Assembly: GCF_000959365.1 (NCBI RefSeq)
Contig: NZ_CP009555.1
Location: 1,178,001 to 1,242,000 of the forward strand
Direction of reading: 5' to 3'
Length of the DNA: 64,000 nucleotides
Source of the DNA: Burkholderia oklahomensis C6786
Lineage (GTDB): Bacteria > Pseudomonadota > Gammaproteobacteria > Burkholderiales > Burkholderiaceae
In this document: piece after piece, positions 1 to 9,170 of the stretch
Position numbering within the stretch: position 1 is the first letter of the stretch
Layout: each line of letters starts with the position of its first letter
Notes under the pieces: model-generated
The model's input: only the letters and a program-made list of their open reading frames with translations
What the model was told of the DNA's origin: nothing
Database searches by the model: none
Made by a program: the position numbers and the translations under genes

Positions 1-288
1 CAGCTTGCCGACCTTGCGGATCGGCACGAAGCCGACGGACAGCTCGTACGCGACGATCGGCGCGATGATGAAGCCGCGCGCGTCGAGGCCGGCGATGCAA
101 TCGAGCTTCGCGTCGACATAGCGCTCGACGAACAGATCGACGAGCACGCGCAACGCCTTCGCGCTCTGCAGGAGCGGCGTGATGTCGCGGAACATCACGC
201 CCGGCTGCGGCCAGTTCGGCACCGTGCGGATGCGGCTGTGAATGAACTCGACGGGATCGAGCTGCGCGTCCGACGACGTGGACATCAT
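1..288 (-). CDS. apt: Adenine phosphoribosyltransferase (partial, C-terminal end outside window)
   Basis: Purine salvage enzyme that condenses adenine with PRPP to AMP in the cytosol. About 95 N-terminal residues are visible. They include the conserved stretches [18 protein letters not shown] and [11 protein letters not shown], which are typical of Apt. The PRPP-binding loop lies beyond the window edge. Two adjacent ATG codons (288 and 285) follow a GGAGA ribosome site; the second has the better 8-base spacing. The gene is transcribed away from kefB's stop side, with an 86-base gap. Identification is by family recognition of the N-terminal half only. Confidence 0.93.
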   Translation of the reverse strand, partial: MMSTSSDAQLDPVEFIHSRIRTVPNWPQPGVMFRDITPLLQSAKALRVLVDLFVERYVDAKLDCIAGLDARGFIIAPIVAYELSVGFVPIRKVGKL

Positions 289-374
289 GAAAATCTCCGA
301 AAAAAACGGCGCCGGAAGGAATCTCGCGCCGTTCGTCGATCGCTCGACAACCCAAAATCAGCGGCCGCGCGGCA

Positions 375-2384
375 TCACGCCGCCGCGGTCGATCCGCCGT
401 CGCGCCGGTGCCGCGACAGCCGCTCCTCGGCCTCCGCGAGCGCTTCCGGCAGCCCGCGCAGCACGACGATGTCGCTCGCGCGCAGCTTCGTCTCGGGGTC
501 GGGCTCGACGCCGCGAATGCCGTGGCGGCGGATCGCCGTCACCTCGAGGCCGAGCGCGAAAAGACCCAGCTCGGCGAGCGAGCGGCCGACCGCGTCCGCA
601 CGCGCGTCGACGGGCACCGATTGTAGCCGCACCTGCTCGTGATCGTCGTCGTCCGTGTCGTCGGCGCCGCGGAAATAGCCGCGCAGCAGGCTGTAGCGCG
701 CGTCGCGCATCTCCTCGACGCGCCGCACGACGCGCCGCATCGGCACGCCCATCAGCACGAGCGTGTGCGACGCGAGCATCAGGCTCCCTTCGACGATCTC
801 CGGAATCACCTCGGTCGCGCCCGCGGCGAGCAGCTTCTCGAGGTCGGCGTCGTCGACCGTGCGCACGATCGCGGGCAGCGTCGGCTCGAGCTCGTGCACG
901 TTGTGCAGCACGCGCAGCGCGGACGGCGTGTTCGCATACGTGACCGCGACGGCCGCCGCGCGGTGGATGCCCGCCGCGAGCAGCGACTCGCGGCGCGCGG
1001 CGTCGCCGAACACGACCGATTCGCCCGCCGCCGCGGCCGCGCTCACGCGGTCCGGATCGAGGTCGAGCGCGACGTACGCGATCCCTTCCTGCTCGAGCAT
1101 CCGCGCGAGGTTCTGCCCGGCGCGGCCGTAGCCGCAGATGATCACGTGGCCCTTCTGCTTGATGCTCTGCGTCGCGATCCGCGTCATCTGCAGCGACTGC
1201 TGCATCCATTCGGCCGACGACAGCCGCATCGCGATCCGGTCGGCGTTCTGGATCAGGAACGGCGCGGCGAGCATCGACAGCAGCATCGACGCGAGGATCG
1301 ACTGCAGGAGCGTCGCGTCGACGAGATGCCGGTCGAGGATCAGGTTCAGCAGCACGAAGCCGAATTCGCCCGCCTGCGCGAGCCCGAGGCCCGTGCGCAT
1401 CGCGACGCCGGGCGTCGCGCCGAACGCGCGCGCGAGCCCCGTGATCATCACGCTCTTGAGCAGCACCTGTCCGGCGAAGAAGCCGAACACGAGGAACGGA
1501 TGCCGCCAGATCACGCTCGGATCGAGCAGCATCCCGGTCGTCACGAAAAAGAGGCCGAGCAGCACGTCGCGGAACGGCTTGATGTCCTCCTCGACCTGAT
1601 GCCGGTACGGCGTCTCGGAGATCAGCATCCCGGCGATGAACGCGCCGAGCGCGAGCGACAGTCCGAATTTATCGGTGATGAACGCGGCGCCGAGCGTGAC
1701 GAGCAGCAGGTTCAGCACGAACAGCTCCTGCGAGCGCCGCCGCGCGACGACGTTCAGCCACCGCGTCATGAAACGCTGGCCGACGATCAGGAGCAGCGCG
1801 AGCGCGACGACGATCTTCACCGCCGCGAGCCCGAGCGACATCACGAGATCCTTCGACGACTCGCCGCCGAACGCGGCGATCACGATGAGGAGCGGCACGA
1901 CGGCGAGATCCTGGAACAGCAGCACGCCGAAGATGTTGCGGCCGTGCTCGGTCTCGATCTCGAGCCGCTCGGCGAGCATCTTCGAGACGATCGCCGTCGA
2001 CGACATCGCGAGCGCGCCGCCCAGCGCGACGCTGCCTTCCCACGTGACGTGCATCCAGCGCTCGAAGACCGCGCCCAGCACGAGCGCGATCGCGATCGTG
2101 CCGAGCACCTGCGCGAGCCCGAGCCCGAACACGAGCCGGCGCATCGCGCGCAGCTTCGACAGCGAGAACTCGAGGCCGATCGAGAACATCAGGAACACGA
2201 CGCCGAACTCGGCGAGATGCTCGGCGCGTTCGAGGTCGGCCGCGAAGCCCAGCGCGTGCGGGCCGACGACGATGCCGACCGTCAGATAGCCGAGCATCGG
2301 CGGCAGGTTCAGCGACCGGAACACGACGACGCCCGCCACCGAGGCAAGCAGCAGCAGAAGCGTCATTTCGAGCGGGGAAATCAC
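375..2384 (-). CDS. kefB: KefB-type monovalent cation:proton antiporter (CPA2) with RCK domain
   Basis: Inner-membrane potassium or sodium/proton antiporter of the CPA2 family, 669 residues. Residues about 1-390 are strongly hydrophobic, with a dozen membrane segments and the motif FSIGLEFSL. A cytosolic nucleotide-binding RCK_N domain starts near residue 410 (GHVIICGYGRAGQN, a Rossmann G-x-G-x2-G). A C-terminal RCK_C/TrkA_C domain follows and ends in a short Asp/Arg-rich tail. A GTG start at 2384 (MISPLEMTLLLL) fits the family N-terminus better than the ATG six codons downstream. Divergent from kdsD across about 125 bases. Substrate specificity (K+ or Na+, glutathione gating) cannot be read from sequence, so the symbol is by family. 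Confidence 0.88.
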   Translation of the reverse strand: MISPLEMTLLLLLASVAGVVVFRSLNLPPMLGYLTVGIVVGPHALGFAADLERAEHLAEFGVVFLMFSIGLEFSLSKLRAMRRLVFGLGLAQVLGTIAIALVLGAVFERWMHVTWEGSVALGGALAMSSTAIVSKMLAERLEIETEHGRNIFGVLLFQDLAVVPLLIVIAAFGGESSKDLVMSLGLAAVKIVVALALLLIVGQRFMTRWLNVVARRRSQELFVLNLLLVTLGAAFITDKFGLSLALGAFIAGMLISETPYRHQVEEDIKPFRDVLLGLFFVTTGMLLDPSVIWRHPFLVFGFFAGQVLLKSVMITGLARAFGATPGVAMRTGLGLAQAGEFGFVLLNLILDRHLVDATLLQSILASMLLSMLAAPFLIQNADRIAMRLSSAEWMQQSLQMTRIATQSIKQKGHVIICGYGRAGQNLARMLEQEGIAYVALDLDPDRVSAAAAAGESVVFGDAARRESLLAAGIHRAAAVAVTYANTPSALRVLHNVHELEPTLPAIVRTVDDADLEKLLAAGATEVIPEIVEGSLMLASHTLVLMGVPMRRVVRRVEEMRDARYSLLRGYFRGADDTDDDDHEQVRLQSVPVDARADAVGRSLAELGLFALGLEVTAIRRHGIRGVEPDPETKLRASDIVVLRGLPEALAEAEERLSRHRRDGGSTAAA

Positions 2385-2498
2385 GGGCGAAGCGTCCTCG
2401 TTCGTCGTCGGCGCCGCATGACGGACGCCGGGTTGGGCCGGGGGAATACTCGGGAAAGTGGGCGCAAGGGGCCCGGCGCGGCGAACAAACGCCTTTGC

Positions 2499-2504
2499 TA
2501 TACT
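2499..2504 (+). promoter_or_regulatory. Probable -10 element of kdsD, implying a leaderless or near-leaderless mRNA
   Basis: The hexamer TATACT ends only six bases before the kdsD ATG, and there is no Shine-Dalgarno sequence in between. If it is used, transcription would start at or next to the start codon. No good -35 is seen at 16-18 bases, so this rests on the -10 alone. Confidence 0.45.
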
Positions 2505-2510
2505 CCGCGC

Positions 2511-3494
2511 ATGATAGCGAAAATCAATGATGACCGGGCGCTCGCGCTCGCCCGCGACGTGCTCGACATCGAGGCGAACGCCGTGCGCGCGCTCGCCGAC
2601 CAGCTCGACGGCGAGTTCGTCGCCGCGGTCGGGCTGCTTCTGAATTGCAGGGGCCGCGTCGTCGTATCCGGGATCGGCAAATCGGGGCACATCGCCCGCA
2701 AGATCGCCGCGACGCTCGCCAGCACCGGCACTCCCGCGTTCTTCGTCCACCCCGCCGAGGCAAGCCACGGCGATCTCGGCATGGTCACGAAAGACGACGT
2801 GTTCGTCGCGATCTCGCACTCCGGCGAATCGGAGGAGCTCGTCGCGATCCTGCCGCTCATCAAGCGGCTCGGCGCGAAGCTGATCGCGATGACGGGCCGC
2901 CCGGCATCGAGCCTCGCGACGCTGTCCGACGTCCATCTGAACGCGGGCGTCGCGAAGGAAGCATGCCCGCTGAACCTCGCGCCGACCGCGAGCACGACGG
3001 CCGCGCTCGCGCTCGGCGACGCGCTCGCCGTCGCGGTGCTCGACGCGCGCGGCTTCGGCTCGGAGGATTTCGCGCGCTCGCACCCGGGCGGCGCGCTCGG
3101 CCGGCGCCTTCTCACGTACGTGCGCGACGTGATGCGCACGGGCGGCGAAGTGCCCACCGTCACGCTCGACTCGACGCTGTCCGACGCCCTCTTCCAGATC
3201 ACCGCGAAGCGCATGGGGATGACGGCCGTCGTCGACGAGGCGGGCCGCGTCGCCGGCATCTTCACCGACGGCGACCTGCGCCGCGTGCTCGAGCGCGACG
3301 GCGATTTCCGCCGCCTGCCGATCGTCGACGTGATGACGCGCAACCCGCGCACGATCGCGCCGGACCATCTCGCCGTCGAAGCAGTGGAACTGATGGAGCG
3401 CCACCGGATCAACCAGATGCTCGTCGTCGACGAGCAAGGCGCGCTGATCGGCGCGCTCAACATGCACGATCTGTTCTCGAAGAAGGTGATTTGA
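2511..3494 (+). CDS. kdsD: D-arabinose-5-phosphate isomerase (KpsF/GutQ family)
   Basis: Interconverts ribulose-5-phosphate and arabinose-5-phosphate, the first committed step to Kdo for lipopolysaccharide. The 327-residue protein has the family layout: an N-terminal SIS sugar-phosphate isomerase domain (SGIGKSGHIARK near residue 50, SHSGESEE near 105) and two C-terminal CBS domains (about 205-325). It overlaps kdsC by one base (TGATG), so the two are translationally coupled in the Kdo/Lpt operon. The ATG at 2511 gives the standard family length although no ribosome site is visible upstream. Confidence 0.95.
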   Translation: MIAKINDDRALALARDVLDIEANAVRALADQLDGEFVAAVGLLLNCRGRVVVSGIGKSGHIARKIAATLASTGTPAFFVHPAEASHGDLGMVTKDDVFVAISHSGESEELVAILPLIKRLGAKLIAMTGRPASSLATLSDVHLNAGVAKEACPLNLAPTASTTAALALGDALAVAVLDARGFGSEDFARSHPGGALGRRLLTYVRDVMRTGGEVPTVTLDSTLSDALFQITAKRMGMTAVVDEAGRVAGIFTDGDLRRVLERDGDFRRLPIVDVMTRNPRTIAPDHLAVEAVELMERHRINQMLVVDEQGALIGALNMHDLFSKKVI

Positions 3495-4033
3495 TGTCCG
3501 CGCCCCCTGTCACGGCGGCCGAACGCGCGAGCCGCGTGAAGCTGATGATTTTCGACGTCGACGGCGTGCTGACCGACGGCGGCCTCCATTTCACCGCGGC
3601 GGGCGACACGATGAAGTCGTTCAACACGCTCGACGGCCACGGCGTGAAGCTCCTCGGCGAAGCGGGAATCGCGACCGCGATCATCACCGGCCGCCGCTCG
3701 GACGCGGTCGCCGCGCGCGCGAAGGAAATGCGGATCGCGCATTTGCATCAGGGCGTCGAGAACAAGCTGGCCGTATTCGGCGAACTGCTGCGCACGCTCG
3801 GCCTCGATGCCGGCCAGTGCGGCTACATGGGCGACGACTGGCCCGATCTCGCGGTGATGCTGCGCTGTGGCTTCGCGGCCGCGCCGGCGAACGCGCATCC
3901 GGACGTGATCGCGCGCGCGCACTGGGTCGCCGAGGCCCGCGGCGGTCACGGCGCGGTGCGCGAGGTATGCGACGCGGTGCTGCGCGCGCAGCACCGCTAC
4001 GACGCGCTGCTTGCAGCCGCCTGCGGAGCCTGA
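3494..4033 (+). CDS. kdsC: 3-deoxy-D-manno-octulosonate 8-phosphate phosphatase
   Basis: HAD-superfamily phosphatase that releases Kdo from Kdo-8-phosphate. The protein is 179 residues, the size of E. coli KdsC, without a cap domain. The nucleophile motif is FDVDGVLTDG (about residues 19-28). Further HAD motifs are the Thr of IITGRRS, the Lys of GVENKL, and GDDWPDL. The start codon overlaps the kdsD stop, and lptC follows after four bases. Placement between kdsD and lptC matches the conserved proteobacterial locus. Confidence 0.96.
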   Translation: MSAPPVTAAERASRVKLMIFDVDGVLTDGGLHFTAAGDTMKSFNTLDGHGVKLLGEAGIATAIITGRRSDAVAARAKEMRIAHLHQGVENKLAVFGELLRTLGLDAGQCGYMGDDWPDLAVMLRCGFAAAPANAHPDVIARAHWVAEARGGHGAVREVCDAVLRAQHRYDALLAAACGA

Positions 4034-4037
4034 CCGA

Positions 4038-4652
4038 ATGAACGGCAAATTCCGGCTGACTTCGATGATTCCGCTCGTCGCGATGGCGGCGCTCGCGGGC
4101 GGCACGTACTGGCTGCTGCAGGCGACGCTGCCGCCGCCCGGCGAGAGCGTCGTGCGTCCGAAGTCGCACACGCCCGACTATTTCGCGGACAACTTTTCCG
4201 TCACCGAGCTCGACCAGACGGGCTCGACCCAGTACCGGCTGACGGCCGCGGGCCTCGTCCATTACGAAGACGACGAGACGAGCGACCTGACGCAGCCCGC
4301 GCTGCGCGCGTTCCAGCCCGGCAAGCCGACCGTGACCGCAACCGCGAAGCGCGGCACGGTCAACGGCGACGTGTCGATCGTCGATTTGTATGACGAAGCG
4401 CGGATCCTGCGCGCGGCGGGCGGCACCGACCCGCAGATGCAGGCGGATTCCCAGCATTTCCGGGTGTTGGTCAACGACGATGTGATCGAGACCGAAAAGC
4501 CGGTTAAACTTCAGCGCGGCCTGTCGATCGCGAACGCCGCCGCCGGGATGAAGTACAACAACGTCACCCGAGTCATCGAACTTTACGGCAACGTGCGCGG
4601 CACGATCGCCACTTCCGACGCGTCCGGCGGCGCTCCAGGCCAACCCAAGTAA
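4038..4652 (+). CDS. lptC: LPS export ABC transporter periplasmic protein LptC
   Basis: Single-pass inner-membrane protein of the Lpt bridge that passes LPS from LptBFG to LptA. It has 204 residues, with a hydrophobic anchor at about residues 8-27 and a periplasmic beta-jellyroll (LptC/YrbK, DUF1239). The ATG at 4038 is chosen over upstream in-frame codons because it places the anchor at the N-terminus, as in the family. It sits four bases after kdsC and 18 bases before lptA. Confidence 0.93.
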   Translation: MNGKFRLTSMIPLVAMAALAGGTYWLLQATLPPPGESVVRPKSHTPDYFADNFSVTELDQTGSTQYRLTAAGLVHYEDDETSDLTQPALRAFQPGKPTVTATAKRGTVNGDVSIVDLYDEARILRAAGGTDPQMQADSQHFRVLVNDDVIETEKPVKLQRGLSIANAAAGMKYNNVTRVIELYGNVRGTIATSDASGGAPGQPK

Positions 4653-4670
4653 CTCACCACGCGGGACTGC

Positions 4671-5336
4671 ATGAACGAATCGTTCCCTTGTTTATTTCAA
4701 AGCGGCGCACGCCGCGTCGTCCGCGCCGCGCTCGCGGCGGCGCTCGTCGCGGCGCCGCTCGCGGGCGTCGCGCCCGCGGCCCATGCCGAAAAGGCCGACC
4801 GCGACAAGCCGATCAATGTCGAAGCGGACAACCTGACCTATGACGACCTGAAGCAGGTCACGGTCGCGACGGGCAACGTCGTCATCACGAAGGGCACGAT
4901 CCTGATCAAGGGCGACCGCGTCGAGGTGCGCCAGGATCCGCAGGGCTACCAGTACGCGACCGCGACGGCGGGCGGCAAGAAGCACGCGTCGTTCCGCCAG
5001 AAGCGCGAAGGCCTCGACGAATACATCGACGGCGACGCCGAGCGGATCGACTACGACGGCAAGCAGGACCTGACCACGCTGACGACGAACGCGACCGTCC
5101 GCCGCCTGCAGGGTCTGTCCACCGTCGCCGACACGGTCCACGGCAGCGTGATCACGTATGACGGCCAGCGCGACTTCTACACCGCGCGCGGCGGCAAGGA
5201 CGTCGCCGGGCCGGGCAACCCGGGCGGCCGCGTGCGCGCGATGCTGACGCCGAAGAACAGCGGCCCCGCGCCGCTGTCCGGCAGCCCGGCTCAGCTCGCG
5301 CCGTCGAACAACATCCAGGGGGCGCCGAACCCGTGA
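4671..5336 (+). CDS. lptA: LPS transport periplasmic protein LptA
   Basis: Periplasmic OstA-fold protein forming the filament that carries LPS across the periplasm. It has 221 residues. A basic N-terminus and hydrophobic core end in a signal-peptidase site after AHA (about residue 39). The OstA domain begins with [16 protein letters not shown] and continues through the repeating beta-strand pattern ([21 protein letters not shown]). The C-terminal about 45 residues are Pro/Gly/Ser rich and look disordered. The stop overlaps the lptB GTG by four bases. Confidence 0.95.
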   Translation: MNESFPCLFQSGARRVVRAALAAALVAAPLAGVAPAAHAEKADRDKPINVEADNLTYDDLKQVTVATGNVVITKGTILIKGDRVEVRQDPQGYQYATATAGGKKHASFRQKREGLDEYIDGDAERIDYDGKQDLTTLTTNATVRRLQGLSTVADTVHGSVITYDGQRDFYTARGGKDVAGPGNPGGRVRAMLTPKNSGPAPLSGSPAQLAPSNNIQGAPNP

Positions 5337-6109
5337 ACGCGCTCCCCAATCGCCAACCGGCCGGCACGTCGAGCTCGCTCGTCGTGCGCAACCTGAAGAA
5401 GCGCTACGGCACGCGCACCGTCGTCAAGGACGTGTCGCTCGACGTGAAGAGCGGCGAGGTCGTCGGCCTGCTCGGCCCGAACGGCGCCGGCAAGACGACG
5501 TCGTTCTACATGATCGTCGGCCTCGTGCCGCTCGACGCGGGCGACATCTCGCTGAACGGCAGCCCGATCAGCCTGATGCCGATCCACAAGCGCGCGTCGC
5601 TCGGCCTGTCGTATCTGCCGCAGGAAGCGTCGGTGTTCCGCAAGCTGACCGTCGAGGAGAACATCCGCGCGGTGCTCGAGCTGCAGCACGACGACAACGG
5701 CAAGCGTCTGTCGAAGGACGAGATCGGCGCGCGCGCGGAAGCGCTGCTCGAAGAGCTGCAGATCGCGCATCTGCGCGAGAATCCGGCGCTGTCGCTGTCG
5801 GGCGGCGAGCGCCGCCGCGTCGAGATCGCGCGCGCGCTCGCGAGCAACCCGAGCTTCATCCTGCTCGACGAGCCGTTCGCGGGCGTCGACCCGATCGCGG
5901 TGCTCGAGATCCAGAAGATCGTGAAGTTCCTCAAGCAACGCAACATCGGCGTGCTGATCACCGATCACAACGTGCGCGAGACGCTCGGCATCTGCGATCA
6001 CGCATACATCATCAGCGACGGATCGGTCCTCGCGTCCGGCGCCCCGAAGGACATCATCGAAAACGAAAGCGTACGGCGCGTCTACCTCGGCGAGCACTTC
6101 CGCATGTAA
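5333..6109 (+). CDS. lptB: LPS export ABC transporter ATP-binding protein LptB
   Basis: Cytosolic ATPase driving LPS extraction by LptFG. It has 258 residues with Walker [11 protein letters not shown]-loop, signature LSGGERRR, Walker [14 protein letters not shown] and switch His in ITDHNVRET. All are intact. It starts with GTG in a GTGA overlap with the lptA stop, so translation is probably coupled. lptF/lptG are not in the window, as is usual. rpoN follows after 167 bases. Confidence 0.97.
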   Translation: MNALPNRQPAGTSSSLVVRNLKKRYGTRTVVKDVSLDVKSGEVVGLLGPNGAGKTTSFYMIVGLVPLDAGDISLNGSPISLMPIHKRASLGLSYLPQEASVFRKLTVEENIRAVLELQHDDNGKRLSKDEIGARAEALLEELQIAHLRENPALSLSGGERRRVEIARALASNPSFILLDEPFAGVDPIAVLEIQKIVKFLKQRNIGVLITDHNVRETLGICDHAYIISDGSVLASGAPKDIIENESVRRVYLGEHFRM

Positions 6110-6276
6110 GCGGCGCGGGACACGATCCCGCAGCCGCCCTTTCCCCGGCGCGACCCACGCCCTCTCTCCGCACGCCCGGCACGCGCCGCGCGTGCGCATT
6201 CGCGCGCCGAGCGTCATTCCGGATGCCTCAACGCGCCGCCCTCGTGGCAAACTTCCGGTACGACTCCCTTTTTGCC

Positions 6277-7785
6277 ATGAAAGCCAGCCTCCAACTCCGC
6301 CTGTCGCAGCATCTCGCGCTCACCCCCCAGCTTCAGCAGTCGATCCGGCTGCTGCAGCTGTCGACGCTCGAACTGCAGCAGGAAGTCGCGATGGCGGTCG
6401 CGCAGAATCCGCTTCTCGAAAACGAAGACGACTGGATCGCGAGCCCGCTGCGCGTCGCGGCCGACGGCTCGGTGATCGCGCAGGCGCCCGCATCGTCTGC
6501 GCCCGAGCCGATGCAAGGCGCATCGAACAACACGAGTGCGACGAATGAGCGCACCGAGCGCGACGAGCCTGCAGGCGTCGACGAATACGACAGCTATTCG
6601 GCCGACAGCGGCGACGCGAGCCAGTGGAACCTCGACGACTTCGGCCGCTCGCCCTCCGCTTCCGACGACGACGATCTGCCGCCGATGCAGATCCACGAAA
6701 CGACGACGTCGCTGCGCGACCATCTCGCCGCGCAACTGCGCGTCACGCAAGCGAGCCCGCGCGATCGCGCGCTGGTGCTGTTCCTGATCGAATCGCTCGA
6801 CGACGACGGCTATCTGACCGCGTCGCTCGAAGAAGTGCTCGCCGATCTGCCGGCGGAACTCGAGATCGACCTCGACGAACTGAACGCGGCGCTCGCGCTG
6901 CTGCACAGCTTCGATCCTGCAGGCGTCGGCGCGCGCTCCCCATCCGAGTGCCTGAAGCTGCAGTTGCTGCGGCTGAATCCGTCCCCGACGCGCGCGCTCG
7001 CGCTCGACATCGTGTCGCAGCATCTCGAACTGCTCGCCGCACGCGATTTCACGCGCCTGCGCAAGCAACTGAAGGCATCCGACGACGAGCTGCGCGACGC
7101 GCACGCGCTCATCCGCTCGCTCGAGCCTTTCCCCGGCGCGGCGTACGGCAAGGCCGAAGCGGATTACGTGGTGCCCGACATCATCGTGAAGAAGGCGGGG
7201 CAGAGCTGGCAGGCGGAACTGAATCCGGAAGTCGTGCCGCGGCTGCGGATCAACCATCTGTACGCGAACATCCTGCGCAACAGCCGAGGCGATCCGAGCG
7301 CGGGTTCGCTCAAGCAGCAACTGCAGGAAGCGCGCTGGCTGATCAAGAATATTCAGCAGCGATTCGAGACGATCCTGCGCGTCGCGCAAGCGATTGTCGA
7401 ACGTCAGAGGAATTTCTTCGCGCACGGCGAAATTGCGATGCGCCCCTTGGTTTTGCGGGAAATAGCTGATACGCTGGGCCTACACGAGTCGACTGTCTCC
7501 CGTGTGACAACCGGCAAGTACATGCTGACCCCGTTCGGCACGCTTGAATTTAAGTACTTCTTCGGATCGCACGTTTCGACAGACACCGGAGGTGCCGCGT
7601 CGTCGACGGCAATCCGCGCCCTCATCAAACAACTGATAGGAGCCGAAGACCCCAAATCCCCTCTTTCGGATAGTCGCATAGCCGAACTGCTAGCGGAACA
7701 AGGGTTCGTGGTCGCGCGCCGCACGGTTGCCAAATATCGCGAAGCCCTCAAGATCCCGGCGGTGAATCTGCGCAAGTCTCTGTAG
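6277..7785 (+). CDS. rpoN: RNA polymerase sigma-54 factor
   Basis: Alternative sigma factor for -24/-12 promoters that need AAA+ activators such as NtrC. The product is 502 residues. Region I is the Gln/Leu-rich N-terminus ([20 protein letters not shown]). Region II is an acidic stretch (about 40-125). The core-binding and DNA-binding domains follow, with the RpoN box [10 protein letters not shown] near the C-terminus. The ATG at 6277 matches the conserved N-terminus; an upstream in-frame ATG adds 18 residues unlike the family. The last third uses clearly more A/T-ending and rare codons (ATA, CTA, GGA, AGG) than the rest. A matching sigma-54 promoter is present before nirB in this same window. 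Confidence 0.97.
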   Translation: MKASLQLRLSQHLALTPQLQQSIRLLQLSTLELQQEVAMAVAQNPLLENEDDWIASPLRVAADGSVIAQAPASSAPEPMQGASNNTSATNERTERDEPAGVDEYDSYSADSGDASQWNLDDFGRSPSASDDDDLPPMQIHETTTSLRDHLAAQLRVTQASPRDRALVLFLIESLDDDGYLTASLEEVLADLPAELEIDLDELNAALALLHSFDPAGVGARSPSECLKLQLLRLNPSPTRALALDIVSQHLELLAARDFTRLRKQLKASDDELRDAHALIRSLEPFPGAAYGKAEADYVVPDIIVKKAGQSWQAELNPEVVPRLRINHLYANILRNSRGDPSAGSLKQQLQEARWLIKNIQQRFETILRVAQAIVERQRNFFAHGEIAMRPLVLREIADTLGLHESTVSRVTTGKYMLTPFGTLEFKYFFGSHVSTDTGGAASSTAIRALIKQLIGAEDPKSPLSDSRIAELLAEQGFVVARRTVAKYREALKIPAVNLRKSL

Positions 7786-7937
7786 CCCGTCGCCACGCGG
7801 TGGGCGTTTTCCGGCCGCCGCATCGTCGACGGCAAAGTCGGCCGACCGATCCGCTCGCTGCGGCGAGCGTCGGCAAACGAAATCGGCAGACGCTGCCGCC
7901 TCTGTGCGGAAGGTGGTCATTAGCTTGGAGAAGCACT

Positions 7938-8297
7938 ATGAACCTGAAGATCAGTGGACACCATCTCGAAGTCACACCTGCTATTCGCGAATACGTGATC
8001 ACCAAGCTCGACAGGGTGCTACGGCATAGCGATCAGGTCATCGATGGCGCTGTGATCCTCACGGTCGACAATCACAAGGAGAAGGACAAGCGGCAAAAGG
8101 CGGAAATCACGCTGCATCTGAAGGGCAAGGATATCTTCGTCGAAAGCGCGAACGGCGATATGTACGCCGCGATCGATCTGCTGATCGACAAGCTGGACCG
8201 GCAAGTCGTCAAGCACATGGAGCGTCTGCAAACGCACGCGCACGAGCCGATCAAGCACCATCAGGTGGCCGAGCAAATCGAACTTCCGCCGCAATGA
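7938..8297 (+). CDS. hpf: Ribosome hibernation-promoting factor (short HPF/RaiA family)
   Basis: Binds the small ribosomal subunit in slow growth and promotes inactive ribosomes. It is a short-type protein of 119 residues, covering the single conserved beta-alpha-beta domain ([19 protein letters not shown]; later the basic helix [11 protein letters not shown]). The start is fixed by an upstream TTGGAGAAG ribosome site. Between rpoN and ptsN this is the standard companion gene in proteobacteria. A strong terminator follows its stop. Confidence 0.93.
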   Translation: MNLKISGHHLEVTPAIREYVITKLDRVLRHSDQVIDGAVILTVDNHKEKDKRQKAEITLHLKGKDIFVESANGDMYAAIDLLIDKLDRQVVKHMERLQTHAHEPIKHHQVAEQIELPPQ

Positions 8298-8323
8298 GCC
8301 GTGGCGCGACAGCGCCGGCCGAA

Positions 8324-8349
8324 CCGCCCGCTTCGACGGGCGGTTTTTT
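8324..8349 (+). terminator. Rho-independent terminator after hpf
   Basis: Perfect 7-bp stem CCGCCCG / CGGGCGG with a six-base loop, followed directly by TTTTTT. It lies 27 bases after the hpf stop and should end the kdsD-rpoN-hpf transcript before ptsN. Confidence 0.9.
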
Positions 8350-8444
8350 ATTGTGCAAACCGCTGTGGCACGACGCACGCGCACTGCGCAATAGAAGCGT
8401 TTCTCGACGTTTCGCATGGCGCGCGGCGCCGTCTGCAGTGCTCT

Positions 8445-8450
8445 ATAATG
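8445..8450 (+). promoter_or_regulatory. Consensus -10 (TATAAT) upstream of ptsN
   Basis: A perfect TATAAT in GC-rich surroundings, after the hpf terminator and about 140 bases before the ptsN start. No good -35 hexamer is found at 16-18 bases, so a weak or activated promoter is likely. Confidence 0.5.
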
Positions 8451-8586
8451 TCTCGGTTATTATCGGGGGCGATGAGCCGGCTCGCCGCGCTTCACAGGTC
8501 TCCGTCGCCTAACGCCGTCCTTTTTGACCGACATGGAAAATCAGTCCGCCGCGAGGAGACCCCAGGCCGCCCCTATGCCTGCCAAC

Positions 8587-9042
8587 ATGAATCGCCTAGC
8601 CAAAATCCTGCCTCTGGAGAACGTCGTCATCGACCTCTCCGTCACAAGCAAGAAACGCGTCTTCGAACAAGCCGGCCTGATCTTCGAGAATCAGAACGGC
8701 ATCGCCCGCAGCACCGTCACCGACAATCTGTTCGCGCGCGAGCGGCTCGGCTCGACGGGGCTCGGCGAAGGGGTCGCCATTCCGCACGGCCGGATCAAGG
8801 GGCTCAAGCACCCGCTCGCCGCGTTCGTGCGGCTCGCCGAGCCGATCCCGTTCGAGGCGCCGGACGGCCAGCCCGTCTCGCTGCTGATCTTCCTGCTCGT
8901 GCCGGAACAGGCGACGCAGCAGCACCTCGAAATCCTCTCCGAAATCGCCCAGTTGCTGTCCGATCGCGACACCCGCGAGCGTCTGCACACCGAAACGGAC
9001 CGCGACGAGTTGCATGGACTCCTGACTCAGTGGCAACCTTAA
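8587..9042 (+). CDS. ptsN: Nitrogen-PTS enzyme IIA (PtsN/EIIA-Ntr)
   Basis: Phosphoryl-group acceptor of the nitrogen-related PTS, a regulator rather than a sugar transporter. It has 151 residues in one PTS EIIA type-2 domain. The phosphorylatable His lies in GVAIPHGR (about His67). The start is ambiguous: in-frame ATGs also occur at 8575 and 8533, and a GAGGAG at 8553-8558 fits none of them ideally. 8587 gives the family N-terminus MNRLAKILPLENV. It stands in the conserved order hpf-ptsN-hprK-rapZ. Confidence 0.9.
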   Translation: MNRLAKILPLENVVIDLSVTSKKRVFEQAGLIFENQNGIARSTVTDNLFARERLGSTGLGEGVAIPHGRIKGLKHPLAAFVRLAEPIPFEAPDGQPVSLLIFLLVPEQATQQHLEILSEIAQLLSDRDTRERLHTETDRDELHGLLTQWQP

Positions 9043-9170
9043 GCTGATCGGGGCGGTTCGTTCCCCATTGCGTCGCGGCCCGCGCCGCCGAGCCGAGCCG
9101 CCCGCCGCCGGGCCGGAGCCGCAACCTTCGTTGCGGCGTCCGGGCGCCGGCTCCTTGGAGTAACGGACTC

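Noticed and set aside
375..3467. Very long open frames opposite or extending real genes (for example minus 2385-3467 opposite kdsD, plus 639-2400 opposite kefB)
   Set aside because: High GC3 leaves few stop codons in the other frames. The translations are Arg/Ala/His-rich with no family features, while the overlapping frames are clear genes.
8366..8381. Possible sigma-54 promoter before ptsN (TGGCACG with correctly spaced GC)
   Set aside because: The -24 half is perfect but the -12 reads ACGCG instead of TTGCW, and a TATAAT -10 lies closer to the gene.
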